64,000 bases of DNA, taken from the NCBI RefSeq assembly GCF_901000735.1, contig NC_081545.1:868001-932000 (forward strand). Direction: 5' to 3'. The stretch's first letter is position 1. Each line of letters starts with the position of its first letter. Of this stretch, positions 22,181-35,347 are shown piece by piece. The translations under genes and the position numbers were made by a program. The notes below the pieces were generated by a model. That model was not told where the DNA came from and did no database searches. It saw only the letters and a list, made by a program, of their open reading frames with translations. This DNA is from Corylus avellana. Taxonomy: Eukaryota; Streptophyta; Magnoliopsida; Fagales; Betulaceae.

Positions 22181-24734
22181 TTAAAAACCATTCATGTATG
22201 AATCAACAAAGTATGTAAAGGTAAACTTTCAACAAGTTGTAAAGGTTGTCTTAGTTGTTGCATCGAAACTACTGTAGGAAGATTTATTATTCTTAACGAT
22301 TCTACACAAGAAGTGATAGGAAAAAAATTGTCAACTCAACCTATGAAGCACCAACGACGAAACTCTTTGTTTTAATAATTTTCATATCAATTATAAAGGT
22401 TTTTAATTTTGGGAGACTATAATCTAAAGTATTTAAAGTTGAAGGATTCAAATTAATTTGGACCCATAATATAAGAACTATATCCATTTGCTAATCAAGA
22501 TGATTCCGTGAGACCGTTTATTAGTTAGCGAAGAAATGATACAATAGGATTAACAAGTTTGTCATATTTTGCTAAAAAAAAAAAAAAAGTTTGTCATATT
22601 TTCCTCTGTAGCTGATCAATTATTGAATAGACCAAAGCCTGGAAGGGACGTTAAAAAAAAATGTTATTGTACTTGCAATAAGAAAATTTTTTTTTCTTTC
22701 TTTATCTTGATTTATTTTTTAATTTTCTAGAACAGCTTTATCCTTATTTCTTGATAGTAATTATAAGATTACAAAATTAAAATTACTCCGAATAGAAAAA
22801 AATAAATAAAATAATTCCGAAGTAGATATCACGTACGTTATGGGTTGCCGGTTGCTGTGAATATCCGGATAGAAGTCCGAGTCATCTTCACTTCTTGATC
22901 GAGATAAGCTTTGGGTGGTTGTGAGTGCTTGAGATTGAAATTTCTGCCCGACATTATTGATCACCATATAGGAGCCTTTTTCTTCTTCTTCGAAGCAACA
23001 TATGAGTCATTTAATCCGTGTAGTTTACGTAAAGAAGACTTAGAAAAAGAATACGAAGAGAAGACTTGGAAGAAGAAATATGTTGTATTACTTGTGGTCA
23101 TTAAGTGAAGACTTGAGAATTAACACAATTGACTTCAGGTCAATTAAGCGCGTGCTCTAGTTGCTTTCATATTAAGTGCACAAGACTTTATGTGACAGCC
23201 TATAAAATTCAAATGTTATTCAGTATTTTTAGTTGTCTATTTTTTAGTTTTTTAGTTTTTTTTTTTTGTTCTTTTGCTTTTTATTTCTATTATTTTTTTA
23301 AAAAAGGTAAATGTGAATATGTTACAAATATATAGACAAAATATTAAGAAATAGACACTTAAAAATACTTAACATTTATCTAAAAATAATCTTAATACTT
23401 GTCTTTATTTTGGTTGAACTTTATGGGCCACCACATGAAAAGGAAGTTGGAAATTAAGCTACGGGTCCCTACCAACCGTATCTACCTAAGCCTGATCCAA
23501 TAATAGGTATCCAAATGATGGATAATTGTAATTGGCAAGTAGAAGATTCAAACATGCTTATGAACATTCATGTGGAAAAAGGACCTTCATGCTCACATGG
23601 ATAATAACATCTACGTTGAAGATGGAAGAAAATGGTAGAGGAGGAACTTATAAAGACTGAACCATGCAGACGCGTCGCCTACGGCAAATCCAACTAATAG
23701 TATTTGGGAGGTTGAAGATCCAGTTGGCAGCCTTTGCAAGGAGTCCACCCACAACCAACCAAAAATCAATCTTTATAGATATTTGCTTTTGAGGATACCC
23801 GCCCGCCACCAATCGTTTTCTGAAGAAATCATCATCTATATATAAGTACATGTTGTCTGACAACCAATAATCCAAGATGGATCAATATCTAATCCGCGTA
23901 GTTTACCCAAGGGAAGACTTGGAAGAAGAAAGATAAACACATCATGATTGAGAAGTCTTCACAGGACTTGGAAGGAGAGAGTAACACCTTGACTTATCTC
24001 CCTCATCTCTCCAACACTTCATTTGGATTGGAGGCGTACTAAATCCGATCATCATGAGTGACAAATTAATCTCAAAGCATCGGAGGGTGAGGACAAACGG
24101 TAATAGCATCTTATAATAGGACTGCTCGTTCTAAGATTGAAGCGATATCATTGAATAGATATCAATTTAGAGTATGAGAAAACTATGCTCATTCTCTCAA
24201 CTTACACTCAAATGAGAATATTTCCTTTCAAACTAAAAAAGTACTATTGCAATTCCTTTTTTTTTTTTAATCTTTTTTCCACAAGCTGATTTTGTAATAT
24301 TCTGGATTGGGCCCATAAAGAGCAAGTGAAACACCTTTTATTTTTTGATATTGCTTATGATGTGTTTCTCTTTATTTGGTTAACAATATTCATAGGCATC
24401 TTTATTTGGTGTTCACCATCATTAATTAGGAAGTATGTAAAATTCCAGCCATATGATGATAATGAGAATTTGCTAACTACTGAATGCACAAGGAATGATG
24501 AAGCACAAGAAGAGTCAAGCATACAATAATTATTGACATCAAATGAAAATTATATGAATACAGAGCGTAATCATATTGCTAATCTTCGTATGACTTGCTA
24601 ATGGGATTATTTTTTACTTTTTGTTTACAAAAAGTATATTTACTAGCTAGGCATTTATTTTGCTATTATTTATATTATGTATTTAAAGTTTACTAAGACA
24701 TCAATTCTTGTAGGCCATATACAGAGGAACTAAC

Positions 24735-25011
24735 GTCCCCTTTGAGAAGGGGACATTTGAATAGTAAAATGTCCCCTTCTAGAAGGGGATGTGTCACTAT
24801 TCACACATCCCCTTCCTAAAGGGGACGTGTGAGCAAAAATGTTGTCTTGTAAGGACATTTTTACTGTTCAAACGTCCATAAATTTTATTCTAGCTAGTCA
24901 CTATATATATATATATATAAGGACATTTGCAAAATGACACTATTTGAACATCCCTAATTAGCAAAAAACGTCACCTTGCAAACATCCCTATTTTGCTTAA
25001 TTTTTGTAGTG
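24735..25011. mobile_element. Palindrome cluster with CACTA-like terminus (copy B)
   Basis: Same structure as 2449-2725, duplicated with the block; see that entry for the reading as a truncated CACTA element. Confidence 0.45.
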
Positions 25012-27672
25012 TATAAATTAGTTTTTAAAACAAGAAAGTAAAATTACTTAAAACATGTCATGATGTCAAAAGTCAGTGTGAAATAAGTGAGCAAAATAAC
25101 ATAATTCCGAAGGAAAATTAGGTGGATGGATTAATTAGTGAATGGGTCAAGTGTGGAAATGATGGATAGTTGTTGGCAAGTAGAAGATTCAAACATGCTT
25201 CTGGGCATTCATGTGGAAAAAGGACCTTCGTGATGCTGCCATGATTGGACTTAATTGGTTGAGCCTTCCTTTTTGGTTGCCCTGATTGCTATTCCTTGGC
25301 TTTTAATGTATTCGTGAATAGTCAAGACATGCTTTGGAGAAAAGCTACCAATCGTTTTCTGAAGACATGATTTATATGTACATGTTGTCTGACAACCAAT
25401 AATTCAATATGTAATCCCTAGCTATACATAGTTTTCCCAAGAGAAGACTTGAAAGAAGAATGATAAGCACATCGATCACAAGTCTTCATAGGACCATATA
25501 TGATCATATTGGCAGAGCGGAGAGAGTGACACCTTCACTTCAACCACCACCACTTGTATTTGAGTGTACTTATCTCCTTCATCCATACAACACTTCATGA
25601 GGCACGATATCTGATCATGATCGGTAACAAATCTCAAAGTATGGGCGGTGAGGACAAACGGTAACAGCATCTTGTAATTGGACTGCTTGTAATTACTTAT
25701 GATCTAACATCCCTTGATGCGCAAACGATTCTCGTGGTTGGTGCATGTTGTGAGTGTACTTGTGAGTGTTGAGTCCCACATTAAAAAAATGTTAAAAAAA
25801 AAAAAAAAAAAGAGAGTAGTTAATATATCTAAGTGAACCATAGCCCATTAGTTTAGGTTTTTTTGGCTAAAATGTTGTTCAACTATGTATATTAATATAC
25901 TCTGGGTAAAAAATCTTGAACCGTTTATCTCCCCAATGGTGTATTGCACGTAAAGTCACTAGCAAGGTAAAGCACCTGCCTAGCTTTTTTGTCATTTTCA
26001 AACCAAGGGAATGTTGATTCTCACCTCTTTAGAAATGAATTCACATTCGAGGCAAAAAGGATTCCCACGGCTTAAGTGCAAATATTTTAGAATTCCCAAC
26101 AATTTTAAAAGATTACCTTCACTCAACTTTCCCATTTAAGTGATTTATTTATTTTATATCTTGCAGAGATCTGCAATTATTATTATTCTTTTTTTTAAAA
26201 AAATCATCGATAAGAAAAAATCATTCAAACGCCCCCATTGAAGTGGGTGGTAGGCACAACTTTGTTCTATGAAACAAATAGTCGGCCATCCAGTAACATG
26301 TTCATAAATTAGATGGAAATCACCGTTTGATTTGTAAAGCATCTTTGATCCCCTCAAAGCTAGCACGTAATATCAACAGAAAGAGCATTTAAGCTCTATT
26401 TTTTTTTTTTTTTCGATGTAAAACTATTTTTAAAATGATTTTTTTTCTTTAGGTATTTGGTTTGGAAATTTTTAGTTAAAAGATATAAAATCGAAATTAC
26501 TCCTAAAGTGTGTTATAACGTCACTTTCCTTAAGAAATTATTTGCCCTCACCAGAAATGGTATGCATATGGATAACAACAAATATTTTTTCAGGATACAA
26601 TAGAGCCCCCAAAAAACTTCTATAGTTTAATTGCATTTTGCACAAACGAAATTAAACCCAAACACCCTCATATCATATTTTCTATTCTATCAAGAAACAA
26701 AGACTTCGATAATTTCTCAGTACAAAGAAGAGTTCTAAAGAGACTAGAATAATAAGAGATAATTATCTACTAAAACTGCAGAGATAATTTCAAAATTAAA
26801 CTGCTAATTTAACATTCATAAACTGTTATCAAATTGGTAATCCAACAAACACTTAATTCTGACCATTAGATTAAATAATTAATTATCTAATAATAGTCAT
26901 TAGATCTTAATTATTTAATCTCAATCATTAAATCAAAGTTGATTTGATCTTACGATCAACTTTAATTACGATCCAATAAAGCCAACCACTAGATCGACCT
27001 AAAAAGCATCATATGGTCAAGATCAAACCATTAGATCGAATGATCTTGACCATCTAAAAATGAATGGTTATGATCAGATCACTCTAATGCATCGTATCAA
27101 GTGCCAAGTGTGCCATCAAGGCTAGCACGTAAATAAAGCACCATATAGCCCACGCCACACATGCATTGAATGAAGAGAGTCCCTACCGCCCAACACTATA
27201 CTACAGTATACACTTATATATGTATACACCCAACATTTCTAATAGCTTAAAATTTGTTGGGCGTTAGAAAATAACATAAAGAATTTATGGGTGGTTTGGG
27301 GTTAGACACCTATGTTCACCCCACCAAATGCTCCTAAGAGTTACATTGTGCTCATTAACTTGATTTGTCTATAATACAATGATCCATATTTAAAAGGTAA
27401 TGTATAAATACAAATATAATTATCAAATCCCAATAATTTAATTACAATCCCATTATTTGATTACAATTCAGCCATAAATAGAGAATATTTCAATATCAAC
27501 ATAATTATAGAATATACGAAAAATATTATATATTTTTCATATATTCTAAGAATCCTTAGGAAGCATATGAATCACACACGTTGAAATTCTAGTGATCATC
27601 ATTCAGATATTGGCTGAGCGAGGAGAATTCTTGGGTCTACAGACTTCTACAATGCTTATATCCTTACAAGGC

Positions 27673-27696
27673 TATAAAAGACCTTCACTTGTAGTT
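27673..27696 (+). promoter_or_regulatory. Orphan LRR-receptor-type core promoter (copy B)
   Basis: TATAAAAG followed by CCTTCACTTGTAGTT, as at 5387, 30020 and 59886. Here there is no gap downstream: the sequence runs into a third partial copy of the block with no LRR frame, so this promoter is truly without its gene. Confidence 0.62.
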
Positions 27697-27890
27697 TGTG
27701 TAGTAGTGGCAAGGAGAGAAGGAAACCGTTCCATTCATTGATTTATTTCCTTTTCTTCGTAAATTGGATACCCCATTTCTTTCGTGGGTGAGATTTGGTC
27801 AATAATAGGTATCCAAATGATGGATAGTTGTAATTGGCAAGTAGAAGATTCAAACATGCTTGTGGGCATTCATGTGGAAAAAGGACCTTC

Positions 27891-28672
27891 ATGCTGACAG
27901 CCTAACATGGATAATAACATCTACGTTGAAGATGGAAGAAAATGGTAGAGGCGGAACTTATCAAGACTGAACCATGCAGACGCGTCGCCTACGGCAAATC
28001 CGACTAATAGTATTTGGGAGATTGAAGATCCAATTGGCAATCTTTGCAAGGAGTCCACCCATAACCAACCAAAAATCAATCTTTATAGATATTTGCTTTT
28101 GAGGATACCCGCCTGCCACCAATCGTTTTCTGAAGAAATCATCATCTATATATAAGTACATGTTGTTTGACAACCAATAATTCAGGATGGATCAATATCT
28201 AATCCGCGTAGTTTACCCAAGGGAAGACTCGGAAGAAGAAAGATAAACACGTCATGATCGAGAAGTCTTCACAGGACTTGGAAGGAGAGAGTGACACCTT
28301 GACTTATCTCCCTCATCCCTCCAACACTTCATTTGGATTGGAGGCGTAGTAAATCCGATCATCATGAGTGACAAATTAATCTCAAAGCATCGGAGGGTGA
28401 GGACAAATGGTAACAACAACTTATAATAGGACTGCTCGTTCTAAGATTGAAGCGATATCATTGAATAGTTATCAATTTAGAGTATGAGAAAACTATGCTA
28501 ATTCTCTTAACTTACACTCAAATGAGAATATTTCCTTTCAAACTAAAAAAGTACTATTGCAATTCCTTTTTTTTTTTTTTTTTTAATCTTTTTTCCATTA
28601 GCTGATTTTGTAATAGTTTGGATTGGGCCCATAAAGAGCAAGTGAAACACCTTTTATTTTTTGATATTGCTA
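27891..28672. repeat. Third partial copy of the duplicated block
   Basis: Resembles about 1295-2070 of copy A with more differences than A and B show between themselves. Similarity stops abruptly after TTGATATTGCT at 28672. Confidence 0.85.
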
Positions 28673-28736
28673 TTGTTCACACTCAGTACAAACGGTTATG
28701 TAACGTATTTAATTGAAGTAGGTTTTTTATTTTTAT

Positions 28737-28815
28737 TTTTTTATGTCAAACACTAAAAAACCAAAAAATTAAACTACTTACAACACATTATTTCAACAAT
28801 AAAATATATGTTATA
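28737..28815. repeat. Inverted-match segment, partner at 43453-43530
   Basis: TATGTCAAACACTAAAAAAC and CAACAATAAAATATATGT recur on the opposite strand at 43453-43530. Both copies lie upstream of an LRR receptor pseudogene. They could be ends of one dispersed element or an old inverted duplication. Confidence 0.7.
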
Positions 28816-28884
28816 AATGGGCGGAGATATTAACATTACTCTTACAAAAGCATCGAGCAAATGTGAAAAATATAAGACATTATA

Positions 28885-29010
28885 AAAAGTGCTTTAATTG
28901 AAGTGCGAAAGTAATACCTTTATAAAAAGTGCTTTAATTGAAGTGTTAAAGTAATAAAATACCTTTTATAAAAAGTGAAAGTAATACCTTTATAAAAATT
29001 GCTTTAATTG
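28885..29010. repeat. Short tandem repeat, about 40-base unit
   Basis: Three to four imperfect units built on TATAAAAAGTGCTTTAATTG followed by AAGTAATACCT. No known function. Confidence 0.7.
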
Positions 29011-29080
29011 ATGAGGGGTAGCTCAATTGGCTGTAGACTACGCTTAACGAAACAGAGGTCACTAGTTCTAATCATACGCT
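29009..29080 (+). mobile_element. Possible tRNA-derived SINE head
   Basis: GTAGCTCAATTGGC resembles a polymerase III A box and GGTCACTAGTTCTAATC a degraded B box, at tRNA-like spacing. There is no tRNA fold with conserved stems, so it is not a tRNA gene. Confidence 0.35.
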
Positions 29081-30019
29081 TGCTCTTCTTTTACTCATTG
29101 GTTTGTCTTTGATCTCTACAGCCACATGTCCAGGAAACGAAGGCAACAGAAACATGCATATGGATTAATTGATAAGTTTATTGGAGAAAATTGGTTCAAT
29201 GGATGAATTTAAAGATGGTTGGCTGTTCTTTTCAAAGAAAAAGAAAAAAGAAAAGAAAAAGAAAAAAGATGGTTGGCTTAGTGTAACTGAAATTAAAGTG
29301 GGATTTAAAAAAGCATACTTTAAGGTATAATTACCATATATTCATTTATTTACAAGATAATGTGAAACGCGCTTGACTTGACTTGGCCCTTAGACAATAT
29401 TTTCTCCAAGTTAGCAGACTTTTGGATTCACGAACAAAATCACTTGTGGTCTTATCACGTTTGGTTCGGGGTAAAGTATTTTCATTGGAAGGAACAAAGT
29501 TCTTTCGCTTAGGACTACTTTTTCTACTCCACCCTCAAAAAAGTTGTACGTAAATTAGACATTAATTATTGCTTTATTGCTTTAAATTCCGCGTTTCCAC
29601 CGACAATGATTTTCGTTCACTCTCTCAAAACGAATTTTTGGTTCCTAGACATTCACTGTAATTTTATTGTGAATAATTATTCCAATTTTTCAACCAATAT
29701 TTAATTCTATGTACCACACAATTATATGTGGTTAACAAGTTTCTCTTTTTGTCATCCTCTAGCCCACAACACACTGTGGCCACCTACCTAACTAACTAAG
29801 TAGCAAGTGGAAGACATAGAAAAGCAATTAAAAGCAATTAAGGGGAAAACAAGACTTGATAAATTAAAGTGTGAAAGTGAAACCACCACAACGTACAACT
29901 AGTGATGTGAAATCATGACATTGCAGTACTCAAGAATGGATGCATTCGAGTCACCCCTTTTTCAAATCCCATTTGGAGTCTCCAAACTTATGTAAAGAGT
30001 AAGTATATCCTTCCTACCT

Positions 30020-30044
30020 TATAAAACCCCCTTCACTTGTAGTT
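30020..30044 (+). promoter_or_regulatory. Core promoter of the first LRR receptor gene
   Basis: TATAAAAC at 30020-30027 and CTTCACTTGTAGTT at 30031-30044, about 50 bases before the ATG at 30091. The motif after the TATA box is shared by four sites in the window and probably spans the transcription start. Confidence 0.65.
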
Positions 30045-30090
30045 CAGTTGGCCTCATCAAATTAAACAGCCAAAAACATACTAAAACATC

Positions 30091-33003
30091 ATGGATACCT
30101 ATTTGTATCGCTTCATGTTCGTGCGCTTCCTTTTTCTTCTCTTAATATTGTTCCTTGTTTTACTCACTGCCTCTTTGTCTTCTTTGCAGCCACTTTGTCA
30201 TGATGATAAGAGATCTGCCTTGTTGCAATTCAAGGATAGCTTTATCCTAAACAAGTCTGCTTCTGTTTATCCTTCTGCATATCCTAAAGTTGCATCATGG
30301 AGTCTAGGAGGGACTAGTAGTGATTGCTGCTCATGGGACGGGGTTGATTGCAATGAGGACACGGGTCATGTGATTGGCCTTGACCTTAGTAGCAGCTTTC
30401 TCTATGGTTCTATTAATTCCAGTAACAGCCTCTTCCGCCTTCTTCAACTTCAAAGGCTTAATCTTGCTGATAATGACTTCAACGACTCTCGAATCCCATT
30501 CGGAATTGGCAATCTTTCAAGGTTAACTTATCTGAACCTCTCCTACTCTGTGTTTTTTTCAAGACAAATCCCTTCAGAGCTTTCACATCTCAATAAGTTG
30601 TCTTCCCTCGATCTGTCTCTTAATCCTGGTTTATATACTCTAAGTGACTTGAGCAGTCTAGTTCAAAACTTTACTACCCTAGAAGAACTTTTACTTCATG
30701 ACATCAATTTCTCGTCCCCTGTACCTAAAAGTTTGGGAAATTTATCTTCTTTGACAACTCTAAACCTAGAATATTGTGAATTGCATGGGGAATTCCCAAC
30801 AAGAATTTTTCAGCTACCAAACCTACGGGATCTTAAGATAGGAGGGAATCCGAATCTCACTGGTCATTTGCCTGAATTTCACCTAGGCAATCCCCTTAAG
30901 GTGCTAAGTATTAAATAAACAAGTTTCTTTGATTCAGTTAGATCTATCCCACTTTCACTGAGTAATCTCACCCAACTCACTTATCTAGATCTGTCAGAAA
31001 GCACTCTTACAGGCCACATCCCTTCTTTCTTCTTTGCTAACCTAACTCAACTAACTTTTCTAGACCTTTCAAACAATAAATTGGGTAGGACATTGGAGTT
31101 TGACATGTTTCTTAAGATCAAAAGTTTAAGTGTGCTTAGGCTATCATCCAACAATTTGACATTGCTCCCACCTTCATTGAGTAATCTCACCCAACTCACT
31201 TACCTGGATCTGTCAAGAAACACTCTTACAGGCCACATCCCTTCTTCCATCTTTGCTAACCTCACTCAACTAACTTTTCTGGACCTTTCATACAATAAAT
31301 TGAGTGGGACATTGGAGTTTGACATGTTTCTTAAGATCAAAAGTTTAAGTGTGCTTCTTTTATCATCCAACAATTTGACATTGCTAACCAAGGCCAATTC
31401 AAATGATACTCTTCCACAGTTTGAATATCTTGCATTGGGTTCTTGCAACTTGTGAAAATTCCCAGATTTCTTACGCAACCAAAACAAATTGAGTGGGTTT
31501 GATCTGAGAGGCAACAATCTTGAAGGCCTAGTACCCAAATGGATGTATAATGCAAGTAGAGAATCTCTTGAGACTATACTCCTTTCTGACAATTTTCTAA
31601 TAGGCTTTGAACAATCTCCGGTTGTTCTCCCATGGTCGAATCTAGCTTATTTATCTCTAGACAATAACAGGCTACAAGGATCGCTCCCAATTCCACCACC
31701 ATCTATCCAGTCTTATCGAGTTCAAAGGAACTTGATAAGAGAAATGTCACCGTTGATTTGCAATCTCAGTTCACTTTATTACCTTGATTTGTCCTATAAC
31801 AACTTGAGTGGCATGCTTCACCCTTGTTTAGGAAACTTAAGTTCTTTGGAAATACTTCAACTTCGAAGTAACAACTTCCATGGCACCATCCCAAAAACAT
31901 GGGCAAAGCAAAGCAACTTAAGGATGATTGATTTAAGTAAAAACCAATTACAAGGTCAGCTACCCAAATCAATGGCTAATTGTATGATGCTAGGGTATAT
32001 TAATGTTGGTAACAATCAGATCAATGGCCCATTTCCCTCCTGGTTGGTTTGCAATCTGAGTTCACTTGAAGTACTTGATTTGTCCTATAACAACTTGAGT
32101 GGAAAGCTTCATCCATGTTTAGGAAACTTTAGTTCTCCTTTGTCAGTACTTCAACTACGAAGCAACAGCTTTCGTGGCACCATCCCAAAAACATGGGCAA
32201 TGGGGAACAACTTAACGGTGATTGACTTAAGTGAAAACCAATTCCATGGTCAGTTACCAAGATCCATGGCCAACTGTCTGATGCTAGAGTATCTTAATGT
32301 TGGTAACAATGAGATCAATGATACCTTTCCCTTTTGGTTGGGAGCTCTTTCTCAGTTGAAGGTTCTCGTCCTCCGTTCTAATGCATTCCAAGGTGCAATA
32401 CAGAGTCCTGGAATCAATTATACATTCCCTAAGTTGCATATCATTGATCTCTCTCAAAATAGTTTTTCAGGAAATTTGCCTGTAGAGTATTTCCTACATT
32501 GGAATGCGATGAAAGTTTTTGGTGCAAAACAGTTGAAATACATGGAGGTGAATTCTAGGCGAAGCTCGTTTGGTTCCGTACAATGCACAATTACAATTAC
32601 AAACAAAGGCATAATGTTGAAGTATGAGAAAATCCCAGATGTTTTGAGGGTCATTGATTTTTCGAGCAATAGATTTGAAGGAGAAATTCCATGTGTCTTG
32701 GGTAGTTTAAAAGGACTTCATTTGCTCAATCTTTCTAACAATGCTCTTACTGGTCATATCCCATTGTCCTTGGGGAACTTGACACAAGTAGAATCAATGG
32801 ACTTTTCTCAAAACAAGTTGTCTGGAATGATACCCGCCCAACTAGCAGAGCTCAATTTTCTTGCATCTTTTAATGTCTCCAACAATCGTCTTACAGNNNN
32901 NNNNNNNNNNNNNNNNNNNNNNNNNNNNNNNNNNNNNNNNNNNNNNNNNNNNNNNNNNNNNNNNNNNNNNNNNNNNNNNNNNNNNNNNNNNNNNNNGGAT
33001 TGA
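30091..33003 (+). pseudogene. Cf-9-like LRR receptor protein, two nonsense mutations
   Basis: Single-exon receptor-like protein gene: signal peptide (residues 1-27, FLFLLLILFLVLL), N-terminal cap with CCSWDGVDC, then many 24-residue extracellular LRRs. The frame is shared throughout (30091, 31081 and 31489 are in phase) but is cut by TAA at 30916 and TGA at 31453. The second is a CGA to TGA change, since the paralogue at 44267 reads CGA. Three LRRs are tandemly duplicated (30961 and 31180 are equivalent, 219 bases apart). The frame runs into a gap at 32897-32996, and sequence after it does not match the C-terminal membrane segment and tail of the paralogues. Cf-type proteins sense apoplastic pathogen molecules and lack a kinase domain. 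Readthrough is not expected. Confidence 0.9.
32897..32996. other. Assembly gap (100 N) inside an LRR pseudogene
   Basis: The gap falls where the last LRRs meet the membrane segment. The 3' end of the gene may lie in it or be lost. Confidence 1.
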
Positions 33004-34643
33004 GAAACAGAGATTAACCCATGTGAAGCTCAGGCAGCACTGTTGTGTGGGCATCAGATTTTGGAATAAGGATAATTAGGAATTTGTTCAAATTAGAGAG
33101 AGATCATAAGAAATTGGGCGGTGATATTATATAAGCCAATGTGAATGCACAGTACTTCACGCTGATGTAAACAGTAATCAAAATTACTATTTCAACATTT
33201 TTTTAATATTTTTTTATTACTGTTCACATCTGTGTGAGGCACTGTGCACGCACACTGGCGTGCGTAATATCAACATTCTAAAAAATTTATTTGTTTAGTT
33301 GATCCGACAATTTTAAATTTATTTGAGAAAATAAGTTCTTTGAGTTCTCACACAATGTGCTAGCAAATTGCAGGAATTTCGATTTCATATCTTTGTGTTA
33401 TTTTGATGATTATTGTTTGTATCAAGTGATTTAATTTAATTTTTTTCTTTTTTGTAAAAATAAATGGCGAGTATTGCAAAATTATGAAAGAATTTTTGTT
33501 ACTTTTCACTTGAGGTAATCTCCCCGATTTATTTTATTTAAAAAAAAAAAAAAAAAGTCCAACAATTTTTTTATTAGAGACAAGGCCCCCCCTCCGAAAA
33601 AAAAAAAAAAAAAAAATCTTTTGATGTTGAAAATATATAATAATAATAATAATAATAATAAGGGAAATGCTATGTGTTTTTCTAGTGTTCTCCTAGTATT
33701 CTCTCAATTGTGATATAACTTTTAAAATTACCGTTGAATTTAAGATTATCATTATTAATCTATTAGTAATTTTAAAAGTCATATCACAGTTAAAAAAACA
33801 CTAAGAAAATACTAAAAGAACACCAAACATTTCCCTAATAATAATAATAATAATAATAGATTTTGCCCCTCCCAATTGTCTATTCAATTTTAGGAAGTCC
33901 GTAATTATAAGAGATTTCCAATTATAAGAAATCCGGATCCTCAAATGTTCTCAAATGGTAGTTCAATCGGATGAGGATCATGCCTCATGAAACGAAAGTT
34001 GTTAGTTCAAATCGTTCTCCCCTTAAGTAATGTTTTTTTTTTTTTTTTTTTAAATGATCCTCGGTAATTGTTAATGTAATTAATGTATTTGTTTCCTTCA
34101 AAGATTTTAGTTTAATAAATTGGTAAGAATTAAATTATAGTTTTATTAGATTCTCATATCCCGATTTCTTTTATTATATGCACGGAATATCGTACATATG
34201 CTTGACATGAGGTAAATCATTCCAACATCAATTCAAAAAAAAAAAAAAGGTAAATCATTCCAACATAAAACATCTTTAACATCCACTTTAATAAATTAAC
34301 GACCAGGTAACTGTTTATGTACTCTCAGTATAATAAGAAAATGTGTATTTTTTATTTGCTTTAAAAACATATATCATTTTATTAAACAAAATAGGCTTCC
34401 AACATCGATTCACGACATCTTGAAGCCACATCACAAGGACTTGGATCCTCTCTAGTTCATTTGGAATGGAAAAGAATAAGTTAGTTGTTTTTAGGGTGCA
34501 ATTTTGTCATTTCTAGGCTCTCTATTTTTCATTTAGACAAAAATACCTCTTAAAATAACTAAATAGATCCTTTCTATTTCAAATGAAATGGAGATGATCA
34601 TTCTCCATATAAGAAGGGCTGACATTCTCTGACCTATGTTTGC
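33004..34643. other. Intergenic, AT-rich with small elements
   Basis: No gene supported. Contains poly(A) tracts, an (AAT)n microsatellite split by a miniature element (33661-33837), and a SINE-like fragment (about 33940-34050) with AGTTCAAATCG as B box, ending in a T-run. Confidence 0.5.
33661..33837. mobile_element. Miniature inverted-repeat element in an (AAT)n tract
   Basis: The ends AGGGAAATGCTATGTGTTTT and, on the other strand, AGGGAAATGTTTGGTGTTCT start an inverted repeat of about 70 bases extending to AACTTTTAAAATTAC and its complement. It is flanked on both sides by ATAATAATA, which makes the target duplication ambiguous. Confidence 0.8.
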
Positions 34644-34707
34644 NNNNNNNNNNNNNNNNNNNNNNNNNNNNNNNNNNNNNNNNNNNNNNNNNNNNNNNNN
34701 NNNNNNN
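34644..34707. other. Assembly gap (64 N)
   Basis: Run of N of non-standard length, so probably a sized gap. Confidence 1.
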
Positions 34708-35124
34708 GCCATGCAAATTTTTTTTTTTTTTTTTTTGGTTCTTTAGAAATTTTTTATTAAAAAAAAAATATTTTGGTTGTTTTTTATAAACTAAAGACTA
34801 CCGTAAAGGCCAAAAAATTGACATTTGAAAGTAAGAACCAAAAAAAAAAAAACTTATTGGATATGGCCCAAAAAAATTAAGAATAAGGCCAAAAGTTTTT
34901 ATTGGATATGGCCAAAAAAATCTAAGAATAGGGCCAATTTTTTTTTTTTTTGGAAGGACCCAAATGACTAAACTTAAAACTTTATTATTATTATTATTAT
35001 TATTATTTTCCTTATTTTGGGGGGGACCATGGCCTACCCCGGTCCCCCCCTCCCTCCGTCTCTGCTTAGAACTGTAACAGATTTTAATGAAAAAAGTGAA
35101 AAGAAAAAAATATATATGTTTTTA

Positions 35125-35224
35125 NNNNNNNNNNNNNNNNNNNNNNNNNNNNNNNNNNNNNNNNNNNNNNNNNNNNNNNNNNNNNNNNNNNNNNNNNNNN
35201 NNNNNNNNNNNNNNNNNNNNNNNN
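35125..35224. other. Assembly gap (100 N)
   Basis: Gap just upstream of the orphan thiolase exon; earlier exons could lie here. Confidence 1.
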
Positions 35225-35347
35225 ATATGTTGCTCTCTCTAGCCTCCTGGTTTAGTTTTGCCAACCTTTTTTTTCTAAAGTTTTTGGTGATAAAAAGCCT
35301 GTTATTCTTTTTCTGTTCTCATAGTTAAAGTTATAACGCCATTGTAG

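Larger units (their letters stand above)
22270..27890. repeat. Segmental duplication, copy B
   Basis: Near-exact repeat of 1-5603 in the same orientation; coordinates differ by about 22270-22290 throughout. Differences are mostly in the first kilobase and in homopolymer lengths; 25340-27890 is almost identical to copy A. Beyond its end the sequence continues into a third partial copy, a junction hidden by a gap in copy A. It holds the second orphan promoter (27673-27696) and palindrome patch (24735-25011), and no intact gene. Confidence 0.92.
28673..30019. other. Upstream region of the first LRR receptor pseudogene
   Basis: 28737-28815 is an inverted match to 43453-43530. 28885-29010 is a short tandem repeat. 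29009-29080 resembles the head of a tRNA-derived SINE. From about 29300 the sequence resembles the upstream region of the receptor gene at 59949 (for example CTTGACTTGG-CCT-AGACAATATTTTCTC). Confidence 0.5.

Noticed and set aside
29009..29080. tRNA gene
   Set aside because: A- and B-box-like strings are present but the acceptor, D and anticodon stems do not form; better read as a SINE head.
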